NCBI GenBank assembly: GCA_964440935.1
Contig: CAYTTY010000014.1
Span: 24,445 to 88,444 of the forward strand
Length of the DNA stretch: 64,000 nucleotides
From: WJJR01 sp964440935
GTDB taxonomy: Bacteria > Zixibacteria > MSB-5A5 > WJJR01
Direction of reading: 5' to 3'
Under the pieces are notes generated by a model. The model searched no databases and was not told the origin of the DNA. It saw only the letters and a program-made list of their open reading frames with translations. Shown here in pieces: positions 16,280-25,674 of the stretch (the stretch's first letter is position 1; every line of letters begins with the position of its first letter). A program made the position numbers and the translations under genes.

Positions 16280-17617
16280 ATGCGCCTGATCGAACGCATC
16301 GCCGCCGCACTCACCGCCTGGTCGGTCCGCTGGGTACCGAACTCGTTTATCATCGCCTGCCTGCTGACACTGATCGTGTTTGCGACCGCGTTGACACTCA
16401 CGTCCGCCGGCCCGCTCGACTGTGTGACCTACTGGGGCGACGGCTTCTGGGCGCTGCTGTCATTTGGCATGCAGATGTGCCTGATTATCTTCACCGGCTA
16501 CATTGTCGCCGTCTCGCCGCCGCTGCGACGCGTGCTCAGCGCGATCGCGCGTATCCCCAAGGGACCGAAGTCGGCGATCCTCACGATGACGATGATCTCG
16601 CTGTTGTTGTCGTGGTTTCACTGGGGATTGTCGATGGTCGGTTCGGCATTGATGGTGCGCTTCATCGCCGCACAACGCCGCGACGTCGATTACCGGTTGC
16701 TCGTCGCGTGCGCGTATCTGGGCATGGGCTGCACCTGGCACGCCGGGCTCTCCGCGTCGGCGCCGCTGCTGGTCGCCACACCGGGGCACTTCCTCGAATC
16801 GCAAATCGGCATCATCCCGATGGGGGAAACGATCTTCGCACCGTTCAATCTGATTCTCGTCGGCATTGTGTTCGTCTTCTTGGGCATCTTCACGCCGATG
16901 CTGCACCCGCGCCCGGAACGCACCGTCACCGTCGATCCCAAAATCCTCGAAGGCTTCGAAGACTTTCATGCACCGCCGCCACCCTCGCACCCGTCGCCAT
17001 CGGAACGCTTCGAACACTCCTATCTGATGAATGCCATTCTCGGTGCAATGGGAGTGATCTGGGTCGTGTGGTACTTCGTCATCAGCAGCGGCGGGCTCAC
17101 ACTGAACGCGTTCAACTTTACGGTGTTGTTTTTGGGACTTTTGCTTCATCGCACTACGGCGTCATTTCTCAAAGCGGCGGGCGAAGGCGGCAATCTGATT
17201 TTCGGAATTGTGTTGCAGTTTCCGTTCTATGCCGGCATGTACGGTATCATCAAATCATCGGGGCTCACCGAAGTGCTGTCCAACGCACTCACGACGATGG
17301 CCAGTCGTGACACCTTCCCGGCCATCGTCTACTGGTACTCCGGCATCGTGAACTACTTCGTTCCATCGGGCGGGTCGAAATGGGCGATCGAAGCGCCGTA
17401 CATCCTCGAAGCGGCCAAATCGCTCGGTGTCACCCCCGCCAAAACAGTCGTCGCCTATGCCTGGGGCGACATGGCCACCGACATCATCCAGCCCTTCTGG
17501 GCAATCCCGCTATTGTCGGTCGCCAAGCTCGATTTCAAAGATATCATGGGCTACGGCATCGTGATCTTCACGGCGTACGCGCTGCTGGTGACGGTGGCGT
17601 TTCTGCTGTTTCCGTAG
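16280..17617 (+). CDS. Short-chain fatty acid transporter, AtoE family
   Basis: This 445-residue polytopic protein matches the AtoE/TIGR00366 short-chain fatty acid transporter family over its length: WVPNSFIIACLLTLIVF (first membrane helix), YWGDGFWALLSFGMQMC, ISLLLSWFHWGLSMVGSAL, AYLGMGCTWHAGLSASAPL, and the conserved end NYFVPSGGSKWAIEAP and DMATDIIQPFWAIPLL. About 11-12 helices are expected. It would import acetoacetate, butyrate or similar acids. ATG at 16280 is the first start that fits the family N terminus; a longer frame overlaps the divergent gene. A single gene followed by 470 bases of repeats. Confidence 0.9.
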   Translation: MRLIERIAAALTAWSVRWVPNSFIIACLLTLIVFATALTLTSAGPLDCVTYWGDGFWALLSFGMQMCLIIFTGYIVAVSPPLRRVLSAIARIPKGPKSAILTMTMISLLLSWFHWGLSMVGSALMVRFIAAQRRDVDYRLLVACAYLGMGCTWHAGLSASAPLLVATPGHFLESQIGIIPMGETIFAPFNLILVGIVFVFLGIFTPMLHPRPERTVTVDPKILEGFEDFHAPPPPSHPSPSERFEHSYLMNAILGAMGVIWVVWYFVISSGGLTLNAFNFTVLFLGLLLHRTTASFLKAAGEGGNLIFGIVLQFPFYAGMYGIIKSSGLTEVLSNALTTMASRDTFPAIVYWYSGIVNYFVPSGGSKWAIEAPYILEAAKSLGVTPAKTVVAYAWGDMATDIIQPFWAIPLLSVAKLDFKDIMGYGIVIFTAYALLVTVAFLLFP

Positions 17618-17680
17618 GGGTGACTTCTGTCGCCGTTCTTTCCCGTTCTGGCGTTCCCCGGTCACCCCCCCTCGTCAATC

Positions 17681-17984
17681 TGTCATTCCCGTGCGCCGCG
17701 GCGGAGGAATCCAATTTTTGGTTGGACTTGGGCGCTAAAATGGATCCCCGCTTGCGCGGGGATGACAGCGTACGAGTCATACCCTTTTCAGAAGCTCCGC
17801 TGGCTACAACGGAGGGTGACTCAACTGCTCGACTGATCACCTGCTCCAACCGCCCCCTCACCCCAACCCTCTCCCCGATGGGGAGAGGGAGCACAATTCT
17901 TGGAGTCTCAGTCTTTTAATGGATTGATACCGGCCTGTCAGTCTTGGTTCCCTCTCCCTGGAGGGAGAGGGCCAGGGTGAGGGT
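17681..17984. repeat. Two palindromic repeat elements
   Basis: TGTCATTCCCG...CGGGGATGACA bounds an 87-base element (17681-17767). A second runs from CCCTCACCCCAACCCTCTCC (about 17855) to its inverse GGCCAGGGTGAGGG (ending about 17984). Related ends occur near 21.17, 21.45 and 24.98 kb. No gene is seen in 17618-18087. Confidence 0.7.
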
Positions 17985-18087
17985 GAATCCTTATGCATGA
18001 CGTTTCCATTCAGAATCATCACGACCCGCCCCCTTGAATCCAACACCCCCACGTACATACATTGGCACAACAGCACGGAGATAACCT

Positions 18088-19584
18088 ATGCGTACCGTAT
18101 CCAACCCGAAGAAAATCCGCGAGCCGCACTTTGCGCAGAACGGTGGCTTCTATACCGATAACCCGGTCGATCTGGCCAAGGAGATCGCCGGGTTCTTCCG
18201 CAATGCCAAACGTGTCGAATTGGGTGGCACCATTGCCGGTGTGGTCTGCCCGCATGCAGGCTATGCCTATTCCGGGCAAATCGCTGCCGATGCGTACAAG
18301 CAGCTTGAGGGGCTCTCGTACGATACCGTCATCGTGATTTCCCCCTCACACCAAGTGTTCTTTCCCGGTGTGTCAGTGTACTCCGGTGGCGCGTATCGGA
18401 CACCACTGGGCGACATCCCGCTCGATCTGGATTTCTGCGAGAAGCTGACGTCGGTCGACAAGTCCGTCTCACTCTCCGACATCGGCCACGACGCCTCGGG
18501 CGGCGGCTGGGAGCATTCGCTTGAGGTGCATCTGCCGTTTCTGCAAGTTGTCCTCGGCTCATTCGCGCTTGTCCCAATCGTCATGGGCGATCAGGAATTC
18601 CAGACGGCTAAAAAGCTGGGTGAGTTGATCGGACGCTACGCGAAGTTCGGCAAGACACTGGTCGTCGCATCATCGGATCTGGCCCACGGGCACAGCTACG
18701 CCGAAACCAAACAGCTCGATGAAGTCGCCGGGGCGGCGGTCAAAGCGTATGATCCGAACAGACTCTACGACCGTTTCCGCGACCGTGGTTTCGAAGCGTG
18801 CGGCGGCGGGCCGATTACCGCGGCGATGATTGCCACGCAGATTATGGGCGCCGATTCATCGCAAGTGATCACGATGCGCAACTCCGGCGATGTCACCGGA
18901 GAAAAATCGGGGTACATTGTCGGCTATCTCTCGGCGGTCTTCTACAGTTCGACCGACACACCGAGCGCGCCCAAATACACGGGACGCAAGAAGGAATCGA
19001 TCGAAGCAAAGGCGACCGCACGGTCTCCGAACCTGTCGACCGACCACGAACTCAACGACAGTGAACGCTCATTTCTGCTGCGCACCGCACGTCGATCATT
19101 GGAGCACGCGGTCAAAGGGGCCAACAGGTCGTGCCCCGACGCGCCCACCGACAAACTGCGTGAAAAGCGCGGTGTGTTTGTAACGCTGAAGAGACGCGGG
19201 CAATTGCGTGGATGCATCGGGTATGTGCGCCCGTACAAGCCGCTCGTCGATGCCGTCTGGGAGATGGCCGAATCGGCGGCGGTGCGCGATGACCGTTTTA
19301 TCCCGGTTGACGCTCGCGAAGTCGATGACATCATCATCGAAATCACCGTGCTCTCACCGTTGGAACGCGTGACGAGCCCCGATCATGTCTTAGTCGGACG
19401 TCACGGATTATTGGTTACACGTGGCTATCAGGCGGGCGTGCTATTGCCGCAGGTCCCGATCGAAGCCGACTGGGATCGCGAGACATTTCTCGAACAGACC
19501 TGCCTGAAGGCGGGCTTGCCGCCCGACGCCTGGCAGGAACCCGACACGATTATCGAGGTGTTCACGGCCGAGGTGTTGCACTAA
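18088..19584 (+). CDS. MEMO-AMMECR1 fusion protein
   Basis: The 498 residues split into two known domains. Residues about 1-290 are MEMO-like: VCPHAGYAYSGQIAADAY and VVISPSHQ carry the His residues of this dioxygenase-like metal site, with ASSDLAHGHSY later. Residues about 325-498 are AMMECR1: GVFVTLKRRGQLRGCIGYVRP with its hallmark RGCIG, and ESAAVRDDRFIPV. In many prokaryotes these are separate partners of a radical SAM enzyme ('AmmeMemoRadiSam' system) of unknown product; here A and B are fused and no radical SAM gene is near. The gene overlaps the next by one base (TAATG). GGAG precedes the ATG. Confidence 0.92.
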   Translation: MRTVSNPKKIREPHFAQNGGFYTDNPVDLAKEIAGFFRNAKRVELGGTIAGVVCPHAGYAYSGQIAADAYKQLEGLSYDTVIVISPSHQVFFPGVSVYSGGAYRTPLGDIPLDLDFCEKLTSVDKSVSLSDIGHDASGGGWEHSLEVHLPFLQVVLGSFALVPIVMGDQEFQTAKKLGELIGRYAKFGKTLVVASSDLAHGHSYAETKQLDEVAGAAVKAYDPNRLYDRFRDRGFEACGGGPITAAMIATQIMGADSSQVITMRNSGDVTGEKSGYIVGYLSAVFYSSTDTPSAPKYTGRKKESIEAKATARSPNLSTDHELNDSERSFLLRTARRSLEHAVKGANRSCPDAPTDKLREKRGVFVTLKRRGQLRGCIGYVRPYKPLVDAVWEMAESAAVRDDRFIPVDAREVDDIIIEITVLSPLERVTSPDHVLVGRHGLLVTRGYQAGVLLPQVPIEADWDRETFLEQTCLKAGLPPDAWQEPDTIIEVFTAEVLH

Positions 19585-20243
19585 TGGCTGTAACCGTCAT
19601 CGGCCGCGTGGCGCCCGAACTCGAACGGTTCTTAAATCGCCACATTCTTGGCGTCGCCCCGCATCCCGACCACTGGCCGCCGCCCGACGACTGCGCAAGC
19701 CTGCCGGTCCCGCCGGGGTACGACGTTTCCGATGAAACCGGACCGGCGTGGGTGCTGGCGCATGAACACATGTCGGTCTGGCATCACCGTCGTACGACAC
19801 TCGGTGCGCAGGGTTACCGCTTCGCGCACAACGGCGAATTCGACTGCGGCTGGCGGCTGGCCGATGTCGCGGCGCGCTTTGTGCATGAACGTCTGAATGT
19901 CGGCTTCAATTGTGTCACGATACTGCCGCCACCGCCGGTATATCGCAGCCAATATGTGCTACCCTGGGTTACCCAACGTCTGGCCGAGCGTCTCGCTATT
20001 CCGTTCGTGCCCAACCTGTTCACGGCGGTGGCGCCATTCGCCGAACATCCCGATATCGCCCGGTACTTGTTGGTCCCCGGCTTGAGCCTGTTCACATTTT
20101 CTCGCGAAACTGATACACAACTGAACGGTGCCTCTGTATTGTTGGTCGACTGGGCGCGTCACACCGGGCATACCCTGCGGTCGCTGGCGCAGCAACTGAA
20201 ACGAAAAGGCGCAACGGTGGTGCGGTTCACCTGGTTTGATTGA
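19584..20243 (+). CDS. Degenerate ComF-like phosphoribosyltransferase-fold protein
   Basis: This 219-residue protein's C-terminal half looks like a type I phosphoribosyltransferase: the PRPP-loop strand VLLVDWARHTGHTLRSLA has the hydrophobic strand, first Asp and T-G-x-T turn, but Trp replaces the second acidic residue. Before it, VTILPPPPVYRSQYVLPWV and LAERLAIPFV fit the ComF-type layout. Catalysis may be lost. The N-terminal half is unknown and has no zinc Cys motif such as ComF can have. Its start codon overlaps the stop of the MEMO-AMMECR1 gene and its end nearly touches the DprA-like gene, so all three form one operon. Confidence 0.6.
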   Translation: MAVTVIGRVAPELERFLNRHILGVAPHPDHWPPPDDCASLPVPPGYDVSDETGPAWVLAHEHMSVWHHRRTTLGAQGYRFAHNGEFDCGWRLADVAARFVHERLNVGFNCVTILPPPPVYRSQYVLPWVTQRLAERLAIPFVPNLFTAVAPFAEHPDIARYLLVPGLSLFTFSRETDTQLNGASVLLVDWARHTGHTLRSLAQQLKRKGATVVRFTWFD

Positions 20244-20245
20244 TT

Positions 20246-21121
20246 ATGCCGACAGCACACGATTTGACCATACTCTACGCTCTGACGTCTGCGGTCCGTC
20301 TCGGTCCCAAGACGATGGCCGCACTTCTCCTCCATTTCCGCGATCCGGAGGGAATCTGGGAAGCGAACATCGATGAGATCGCGCGTGCTGGCAAACTCGA
20401 CAGTGCGTCCACCGGGCGGTTTGCCGAAGCACGCATGAAGTATGATGAGATCAACGCCGAACTCGATCACATTATCGACGAGGGCACCAAAGTGGTCAGC
20501 ATTCTCGATGCGCACTATCCCGAACGGCTCCGTCGTCTCGCCGATCCCCCAACCATCCTGTACCATCGCGGCGAGTTGCCCGATCTGGAGCAGCCGGCGA
20601 TTGCGGTTGTCGGCACACACAAGGCCGACAACGAGGGCATTGCCGATGCGGTCGCGTGGGGTAAGGGACTGGTTGAGCGCGGTGCGGTGGTGGTCTCGGG
20701 CCTGGCGCGCGGCATTGATGGCGGCGGTCATACCGGCGCGCTGGCGTCCGATGGCAAAACCTACGCTGTCTTAGGCAGCGGCTTTGCCAATATCTACCCA
20801 CCCGAGCACCGTCAACTCGCTGAGAAGATCACCGAGAACGGCGCCCTGATCTCCGAACATCCGCCCAAGACGCCGCTCACCAAGCAGCGTCTCGTCCTGC
20901 GTAATCGAATCATCGTTGGCTTGGCCGATGCGGTGGTGGTCGTCCGTGTCCATGAGGGCACCCGCGGTTCAATGGAAGCGATTCGTCGCGCCCGCAACAT
21001 CGCCATCCCGATTTTCCTCGTCGCCGCCGACACCAGCTCGGTGGCCCAGCGCGCCGTCGCCGAAGGCGCGGTCCCCATCGCTCCGGAACCCGATTTCGAT
21101 CTCGTGTTGAACTATCTGTAG
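20246..21121 (+). CDS. DprA/Smf-like Rossmann-fold protein
   Basis: This 291-residue protein matches the DprA core: helix-hairpin-helix-like N terminus (LGPKTMAALLLHF), YPERLRRLADPPTILYHRGEL, then the Rossmann fold IAVVGTHKADNEG, VVVSGLARGIDGGGHTGAL, YAVLGSGFANIYPPEHRQL, ALISEHPP, RNRIIVGLADAVVVV and GSMEAIRRA. DprA binds single-stranded DNA and loads RecA in transformation. Here GTH replaces the usual GSR/GTR, and the C-terminal winged helix is absent. A TTG at 20240 is an alternative start; ATG at 20246 lies three bases after the previous stop. Pairing with a PRTase-fold gene recalls the ComF/DprA competence link, but the role is not proven. Confidence 0.8.
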   Translation: MPTAHDLTILYALTSAVRLGPKTMAALLLHFRDPEGIWEANIDEIARAGKLDSASTGRFAEARMKYDEINAELDHIIDEGTKVVSILDAHYPERLRRLADPPTILYHRGELPDLEQPAIAVVGTHKADNEGIADAVAWGKGLVERGAVVVSGLARGIDGGGHTGALASDGKTYAVLGSGFANIYPPEHRQLAEKITENGALISEHPPKTPLTKQRLVLRNRIIVGLADAVVVVRVHEGTRGSMEAIRRARNIAIPIFLVAADTSSVAQRAVAEGAVPIAPEPDFDLVLNYL

Positions 21122-21714
21122 CACTGCGGCAGCGGCGACAAGCACCGCTTCGAAGTACGCCCAAAAACATTTTGTCATCCCGAGTCCGCCGGAGGCGGAA
21201 GGGATCCGCTTCTTGCGCCCGACCCTGCCATTATCGCGATTGTCAGAAGAACTGTCCGACTCACGAGACCGTAGCATGGCCGTCCCGCTTGCCGTGAGCA
21301 TGGTCGAACGGGCCATGCCGTACGGGCGAGGCGCCCGTGCTACATCGCCCGGTCAATCGGAAAACAATTCTGACAATCGCTCCTCATAGAGTGACTTGCA
21401 TAATTCCCCTCCGATTCCCGATCCAACCCGAAAGATATACTTCTCACCCCAACCCTCTCCCCGCTGAACAGCGCGGGCTTGCCCTTAACGAAGTCGAAGG
21501 GGAGAGGGAGCTAAACGTAGGGGCGCACACTTCGACTCCGCTCCGTGCAAGCAGCTGTGCAGGCGCCCGCGTGACGGGTACGGTGATCCGGCAAAGTTCT
21601 GCCCAAATCGCAGGGCCTGTCTATCGCTACGCAATGCCGGCACCGTGCCCGCACCCCCCTTGTCTACCCACCGCCGCTTCACTACCTTGAAGGCCACACA
21701 GGAGGGTTTACAGC
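21122..21714. repeat. Repeat-filled gap with family-1 MITE-like copy B
   Basis: It holds a partial TGTCATCCCG element (from 21173), a family-1 copy from TATCGCGATTGTCAGAA (21232) to TTCTGACAATCGCTC (about 21385), and a CCCCAACCCTCTCCCC module near 21.45 kb. No gene is supported. Confidence 0.65.
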
Positions 21715-21924
21715 ATGGGAAAAGTGTACAAGACAATCACCCTGGTCGGCACCTCGACCAAAGACTACGAAGATGCCATCAACAGTGCGATTAACGAAGC
21801 CGCCAAGACGTTGAAGGGCATGGCCTGGTTTGAAGTGAAAGAAATGCGCGGCGGCATCAAAGACAACAAAGTCGCCGAGTATCAGGCGATCATTACAGTA
21901 GGATTCCTGCTGATCAACGAGTGA
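21715..21924 (+). CDS. Dodecin
   Basis: This 69-residue dodecin-family protein is a small flavin-binding (or CoA-binding) protein that forms hollow dodecamers and buffers free flavin. Family marks are the N-terminal strand VYKTITLVGTS, the helix YEDAINSAINEAAKTLKG, then MAWFEVKEMRGGI with the aromatic Trp that stacks on flavin, and EYQAIITVGFLL. GGAGGG lies nine bases before the ATG. The last codons overlap the next gene by four bases (GTGA). Confidence 0.95.
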   Translation: MGKVYKTITLVGTSTKDYEDAINSAINEAAKTLKGMAWFEVKEMRGGIKDNKVAEYQAIITVGFLLINE

Positions 21925-23024
21925 GACACACACTCCGGATCGTTCTAATCGGGTGGACCGCGGCGGCCCTGTGGTCGTGCTCCGATGACGGTTCCACCAG
22001 TCCCGGAGCCCACGCGCGCAATTACCACATGGGCTTCGCGCTCTACCCGACCGTATTTCAGTCGGCGCTGCCGCAGCAGTATGTGATGAACTTCCGCACG
22101 CGCGCCGATCTGGTAACGGTGCATTGGGACGGGAACGTGCCGTGGCCGCTGCTGGCCCGCTGTCCCGACCTCGGCAATTGTGATCCGGGGGGCGACAGCC
22201 TGCTGATGGCAATGCAGGACAATCTGAACCAGACGGTCGAGGGGCTGCGCAATCAGACCGGCATTTTCAAACGCGATCCTGAACGGCTGGTCTACCTCGC
22301 GTTGAGCCCGCTGAATATCGACCGCGACGGCATCGTCAGCACCTACGCCGGCCTGCGCGCCACCCCGCCGGGCGCGACCTTCGCCACACCCGCCGTCACC
22401 GAGCACTATGTCCGTTTCGTTTCGTACCTGGTTGCACAGTTCGACCCCGATTACTTCTCACCGGTGATCGAGATCAACATGTACGCCGTCAACCAGCCCG
22501 GCGATTTCCTGAATCTGATCGCCCTGGCGCAAGATGTGTACGAAGCGATCAAGACCGAACATCCAATGTTGCCGATGGCGCCCACGATCCAGTGGGAATT
22601 CTACAAGGTGGGATGGGATACACAAGCACGGCATCCGCTGCTCGACAGTTTATCAACCAATTGGGCCCGGTTTGCCGACTTCTATGCGCTCTCAACATAT
22701 CCCAACATCCAACTCGACCGCTCATCGGTCGATTCGACCTGGTACCGATTCGATCAGTACGGTCTCGACGATATCACCCAGTCGCAGTTGATGATCTCCG
22801 AATGCGGCGTTCAGCCGCTGATGCAACGTGACATGTTGCAGACACTCTCGCGTCTGCTCCAGCGTTACAAAGGTATCGCGCTGAACTACTTCTTCCTCGA
22901 AGACATGGATCATCTCGACTTTCCGCCATCATTCAAGGATGTGGGATTGTATCACGATAAACAGTCACCGACACTGACGCCGCATCCGGGGCTGGCCACG
23001 TGGGACAGCCTGTATGCGTTGTAG
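21921..23024 (+). CDS. Secreted lipoprotein, possible TIM-barrel glycosidase-like fold
   Basis: This 367-residue protein has a lipoprotein signal (AAALWSC, Cys about residue 20, then DDG). The body reads like a TIM-barrel surface protein: LVTVHWDGNVPWPLL, LVYLALSPLN, YFSPVIEINMYA with a Glu after a strand, MAPTIQWEFYKVGW, FYALSTYPN and LMISECGVQPL with a second Glu after a strand. Two Glu residues at strand ends recall clan-A glycoside hydrolases, but I cannot name a family. GTG at 21921 overlaps the dodecin stop, so the two are coupled, an unusual pairing. Confidence 0.6.
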   Translation: MRHTLRIVLIGWTAAALWSCSDDGSTSPGAHARNYHMGFALYPTVFQSALPQQYVMNFRTRADLVTVHWDGNVPWPLLARCPDLGNCDPGGDSLLMAMQDNLNQTVEGLRNQTGIFKRDPERLVYLALSPLNIDRDGIVSTYAGLRATPPGATFATPAVTEHYVRFVSYLVAQFDPDYFSPVIEINMYAVNQPGDFLNLIALAQDVYEAIKTEHPMLPMAPTIQWEFYKVGWDTQARHPLLDSLSTNWARFADFYALSTYPNIQLDRSSVDSTWYRFDQYGLDDITQSQLMISECGVQPLMQRDMLQTLSRLLQRYKGIALNYFFLEDMDHLDFPPSFKDVGLYHDKQSPTLTPHPGLATWDSLYAL

Positions 23025-23066
23025 GACAGCAGGTGGGCGCAAACAGAACCACGGGAGTTGACTGAT

Positions 23067-24911
23067 ATGAGCCTTAACCACATCATCCTGACACTCGCAA
23101 TACTCATCGGCCTGTTTCTGTTTGTCCAACCGATCTGGGTGCGTTTGCAACGCATCCATCGCACGTCGAAAGGATTCACGCTCGACGATGTCCCCCGCCG
23201 CATCGGACGGTTCATCTCCGAAGTCATATTCCAAAGTAAGATCATTAAACAGCGGCCGTTTGCCGGCCTGATGCACGCGCTCGTCTTTTGGGGGTTCATC
23301 GCGTTCATTCCGGTCACTATTGACCACTTTGTCCGCGGCTACGGCGGCACGTTTCTTGGTCACGGTAGCGTTCACGCGATCATCACGACGATTGTCGCCG
23401 TCTTCGCCGTGCTGGTCATCATCGGTATCACCGGGCTCGCCTTGCGCCGTTATATCTCAAAACCGGCGGCCCTGGGAGAGGTGAAAGCCGAGTCGGGTGT
23501 GGTCGCGCTGTTCATCGAAATCCTGATGGTGACCTATCTGCTTGAACTGTATGTCTTCACCGAGCCATCGTCGACCGCCGCACAGATCAATTGGTGGCTT
23601 CACGCGCTGACCATCTTGGCCTTTCTGGCATTGATCCCGCGCTCGAAGCACTTGCACCTGATCCTGTCACCGATAACGACATTCCTGAAAGACTTCGAGC
23701 TGGCGACGATTCGCCCGCTCGATTTCGAAAGAGAAGAATTCGGTGCCTTCAAGCTGTCCGATCTCGCTGCGCATACAGCGCTGGGTGCGTTCACCTGTGT
23801 CGAGTGCGGCCGCTGCTATGATCACTGCCCCGCCCGTGTCACCGGCAAGCTGCTCGATCCCAAACAACTGATGCTCGATCTGCGCGACGGGTTCCTCAAA
23901 GATCCCGAACAGAACATTGTCGGCGATACGATTGCTGAGGAAATCCTCTGGCAGTGTACATCATGCGGCGCGTGTACCTATCAGTGCCCGGTCGGTATCG
24001 ATCAGGTCGTGCCGATCATGGAAGCACGCCGTGGACAAACCGCCGAGGGCGCCGTCCCGCACACGTTCAATACCTTTTTCACCAATCTCGAACGCCTGCA
24101 AAACCCGTGGGCCTATCCCACACCGCAGGCGCACGAGTTTATCGAGGAAAACGAATATCCCAAATTCGACGGTCACGAATACTTGTACTGGATGGGCTGT
24201 CTCGCGCGGTTCGACATTCAATATCGCAAGTCCTCACTCGCGTTCAAGAAGATCCTCGATCAGGGCGGCGTTTCGTATGGCGTCCTTCCCGATGAACAGT
24301 GCACCGGCGATGCGGCCCGTCGCGCCGGCAATGAATACCTGTTTACTGAACTTGCGACGGCTAACGTCGAACTGTTGAATTCGGCGGGGGTGAAGAAGAT
24401 CGTCGCCACCTGTCCGCACTGTGTGCGCACACTGTCGGAATACAAGGACTTCGGGCTGCATCAGGATGTTGAGATCATTCATCACTCGCGACTAATCACC
24501 GAATTGGTCGCCGCCGGGAAGATCAATATCGACACGGACGGCGATGGCAACGTCCCGGTCTATCATGATCCGTGTTACCTCTCACGGTATGGTCAGGACG
24601 GTGACATCGAGAATCCGCGTAAGGTCGTCGCCACCGCCCACGGCGGCACGGCCCCGAAAGAGCCCGAACGCACCGGCGACCAATCATTCTGCTGCGGTGC
24701 CGGCGGCGCGATGATCTTCGCCGAAGAAACGAAGGGAACACGCATCAACCGCGACCGCACGGAAGAGCTGCTCAACACCGGCGCCGATGACGTCGCCGTC
24801 GCCTGTCCCTTCTGCCAGATCATGATCCGCGACGCCACCGCCGATCTGGACCGGAGTGATGACGTCAAGGTGCGGGATATTGCCGAGTATGTCGCGGAGC
24901 GGATGGGGTAG
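23067..24911 (+). CDS. Membrane Fe-S oxidoreductase, EtfD/EMO (HdrD-like) type
   Basis: This 614-residue protein has five N-terminal membrane helices (about residues 1-205) like nitrate reductase gamma subunits, then a dicluster ferredoxin part with CVECGRCYDHCPAR and CTSCGACTYQCPVGID (about 245-320), then two CCG domains (GCLARF...CPHC and HDPCYLSRYG...CCGAGGAM, ...CPFC). This is the architecture of ETF:menaquinone oxidoreductase (EMO, FadF/EtfD) and related HdrD proteins, which pass electrons from beta-oxidation ETF to quinone. ATG at 23067 is preferred over TTG 23058 because GGGAG is upstream. No ETF or acyl-CoA dehydrogenase gene is in the window, so the partner is unproven. Confidence 0.8.
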   Translation: MSLNHIILTLAILIGLFLFVQPIWVRLQRIHRTSKGFTLDDVPRRIGRFISEVIFQSKIIKQRPFAGLMHALVFWGFIAFIPVTIDHFVRGYGGTFLGHGSVHAIITTIVAVFAVLVIIGITGLALRRYISKPAALGEVKAESGVVALFIEILMVTYLLELYVFTEPSSTAAQINWWLHALTILAFLALIPRSKHLHLILSPITTFLKDFELATIRPLDFEREEFGAFKLSDLAAHTALGAFTCVECGRCYDHCPARVTGKLLDPKQLMLDLRDGFLKDPEQNIVGDTIAEEILWQCTSCGACTYQCPVGIDQVVPIMEARRGQTAEGAVPHTFNTFFTNLERLQNPWAYPTPQAHEFIEENEYPKFDGHEYLYWMGCLARFDIQYRKSSLAFKKILDQGGVSYGVLPDEQCTGDAARRAGNEYLFTELATANVELLNSAGVKKIVATCPHCVRTLSEYKDFGLHQDVEIIHHSRLITELVAAGKINIDTDGDGNVPVYHDPCYLSRYGQDGDIENPRKVVATAHGGTAPKEPERTGDQSFCCGAGGAMIFAEETKGTRINRDRTEELLNTGADDVAVACPFCQIMIRDATADLDRSDDVKVRDIAEYVAERMG

Positions 24912-24979
24912 CGCGATTTTGGTGGGTGCAGAGCACCCACCCTACAATGGCCGCGCAGTGGTGACTGAAAGTAACTTGC

Positions 24980-25064
24980 TGTCATTCCCGTGAAAGCGGG
25001 AATCTATTTTGTCTTTTTGCACTAAACGATAATAGGTCTGTCCGACGCTGCGGACGGGGATGAC
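24980..25064. repeat. TGTCATTCCCG-type palindromic element
   Basis: TGTCATTCCCG (24980-24990) and CGGGGATGACA (25054-25064) are inverted ends of an 85-base element, with an inner GTGAAAGCGGG hairpin. Same family as 12077-12165 and 17681-17767. Confidence 0.75.
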
Positions 25065-25094
25065 AATCCGACTCTATATAGAAATCTAACTACC

Positions 25095-25646
25095 ATGACC
25101 CACCTCGCCTTCCTCCGCGCCATCAACGTCGGCGGACGTGCCCTCGTCAAAATGGCTGACTTGAAGAAAGCATTCGACGCCGCCGGCGCAACGAACGTCC
25201 AAACCTACATCCAAAGCGGCAATGTCATCTTCGATGCCCCCGACTCTGCCACCGGACAGGCAAAACTGGTCAAGAGCATCCAGGCCAGACTGAATAAGCT
25301 TATGGGCAAAGACGTCGACGTGATGTATCGGACACACAAAGACCTGCAACGCATGATCACAGCCGATCCGTTCAAAAACGTCGACACCAAACAGGATCTG
25401 AAACTCTATGTCGCCTTCCTGAAGGACAAACCAAAGAAACGTCCCAAGCTCCCGCTCACAGCCGAGAAAGATGGCCTCAAAATCATCAAGATCAGTGGCA
25501 GCGACGTGTTCCTGGTCAGCTACCCGGTTGGCAAAGGCCGCTACGGCGTGCCAAATCTTTTTGTCGAGAAGGAATTTGACACACCAGCCACATCACGGAA
25601 CTGGAATACGGTGCAGAAAATCGTTAAGAAGATTGCGGAGACTTAG
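25095..25646 (+). CDS. DUF1697 family protein
   Basis: This 183-residue DUF1697 protein is recognised by its opening HLAFLRAINVGGRALVKMADL, then TYIQSGNVIFDAP and the C-terminal NLFVEKEFDTPATSRNWNT. The family is widespread and of unknown function; the Arg and Gly pattern of the N terminus is its signature. No ribosome site is seen before ATG 25095, which otherwise fits the family start exactly. A single gene between repeats. Confidence 0.92.
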   Translation: MTHLAFLRAINVGGRALVKMADLKKAFDAAGATNVQTYIQSGNVIFDAPDSATGQAKLVKSIQARLNKLMGKDVDVMYRTHKDLQRMITADPFKNVDTKQDLKLYVAFLKDKPKKRPKLPLTAEKDGLKIIKISGSDVFLVSYPVGKGRYGVPNLFVEKEFDTPATSRNWNTVQKIVKKIAET

Positions 25647-25674
25647 ATCCGTTTTGGAGACACCCGGCAAATGG

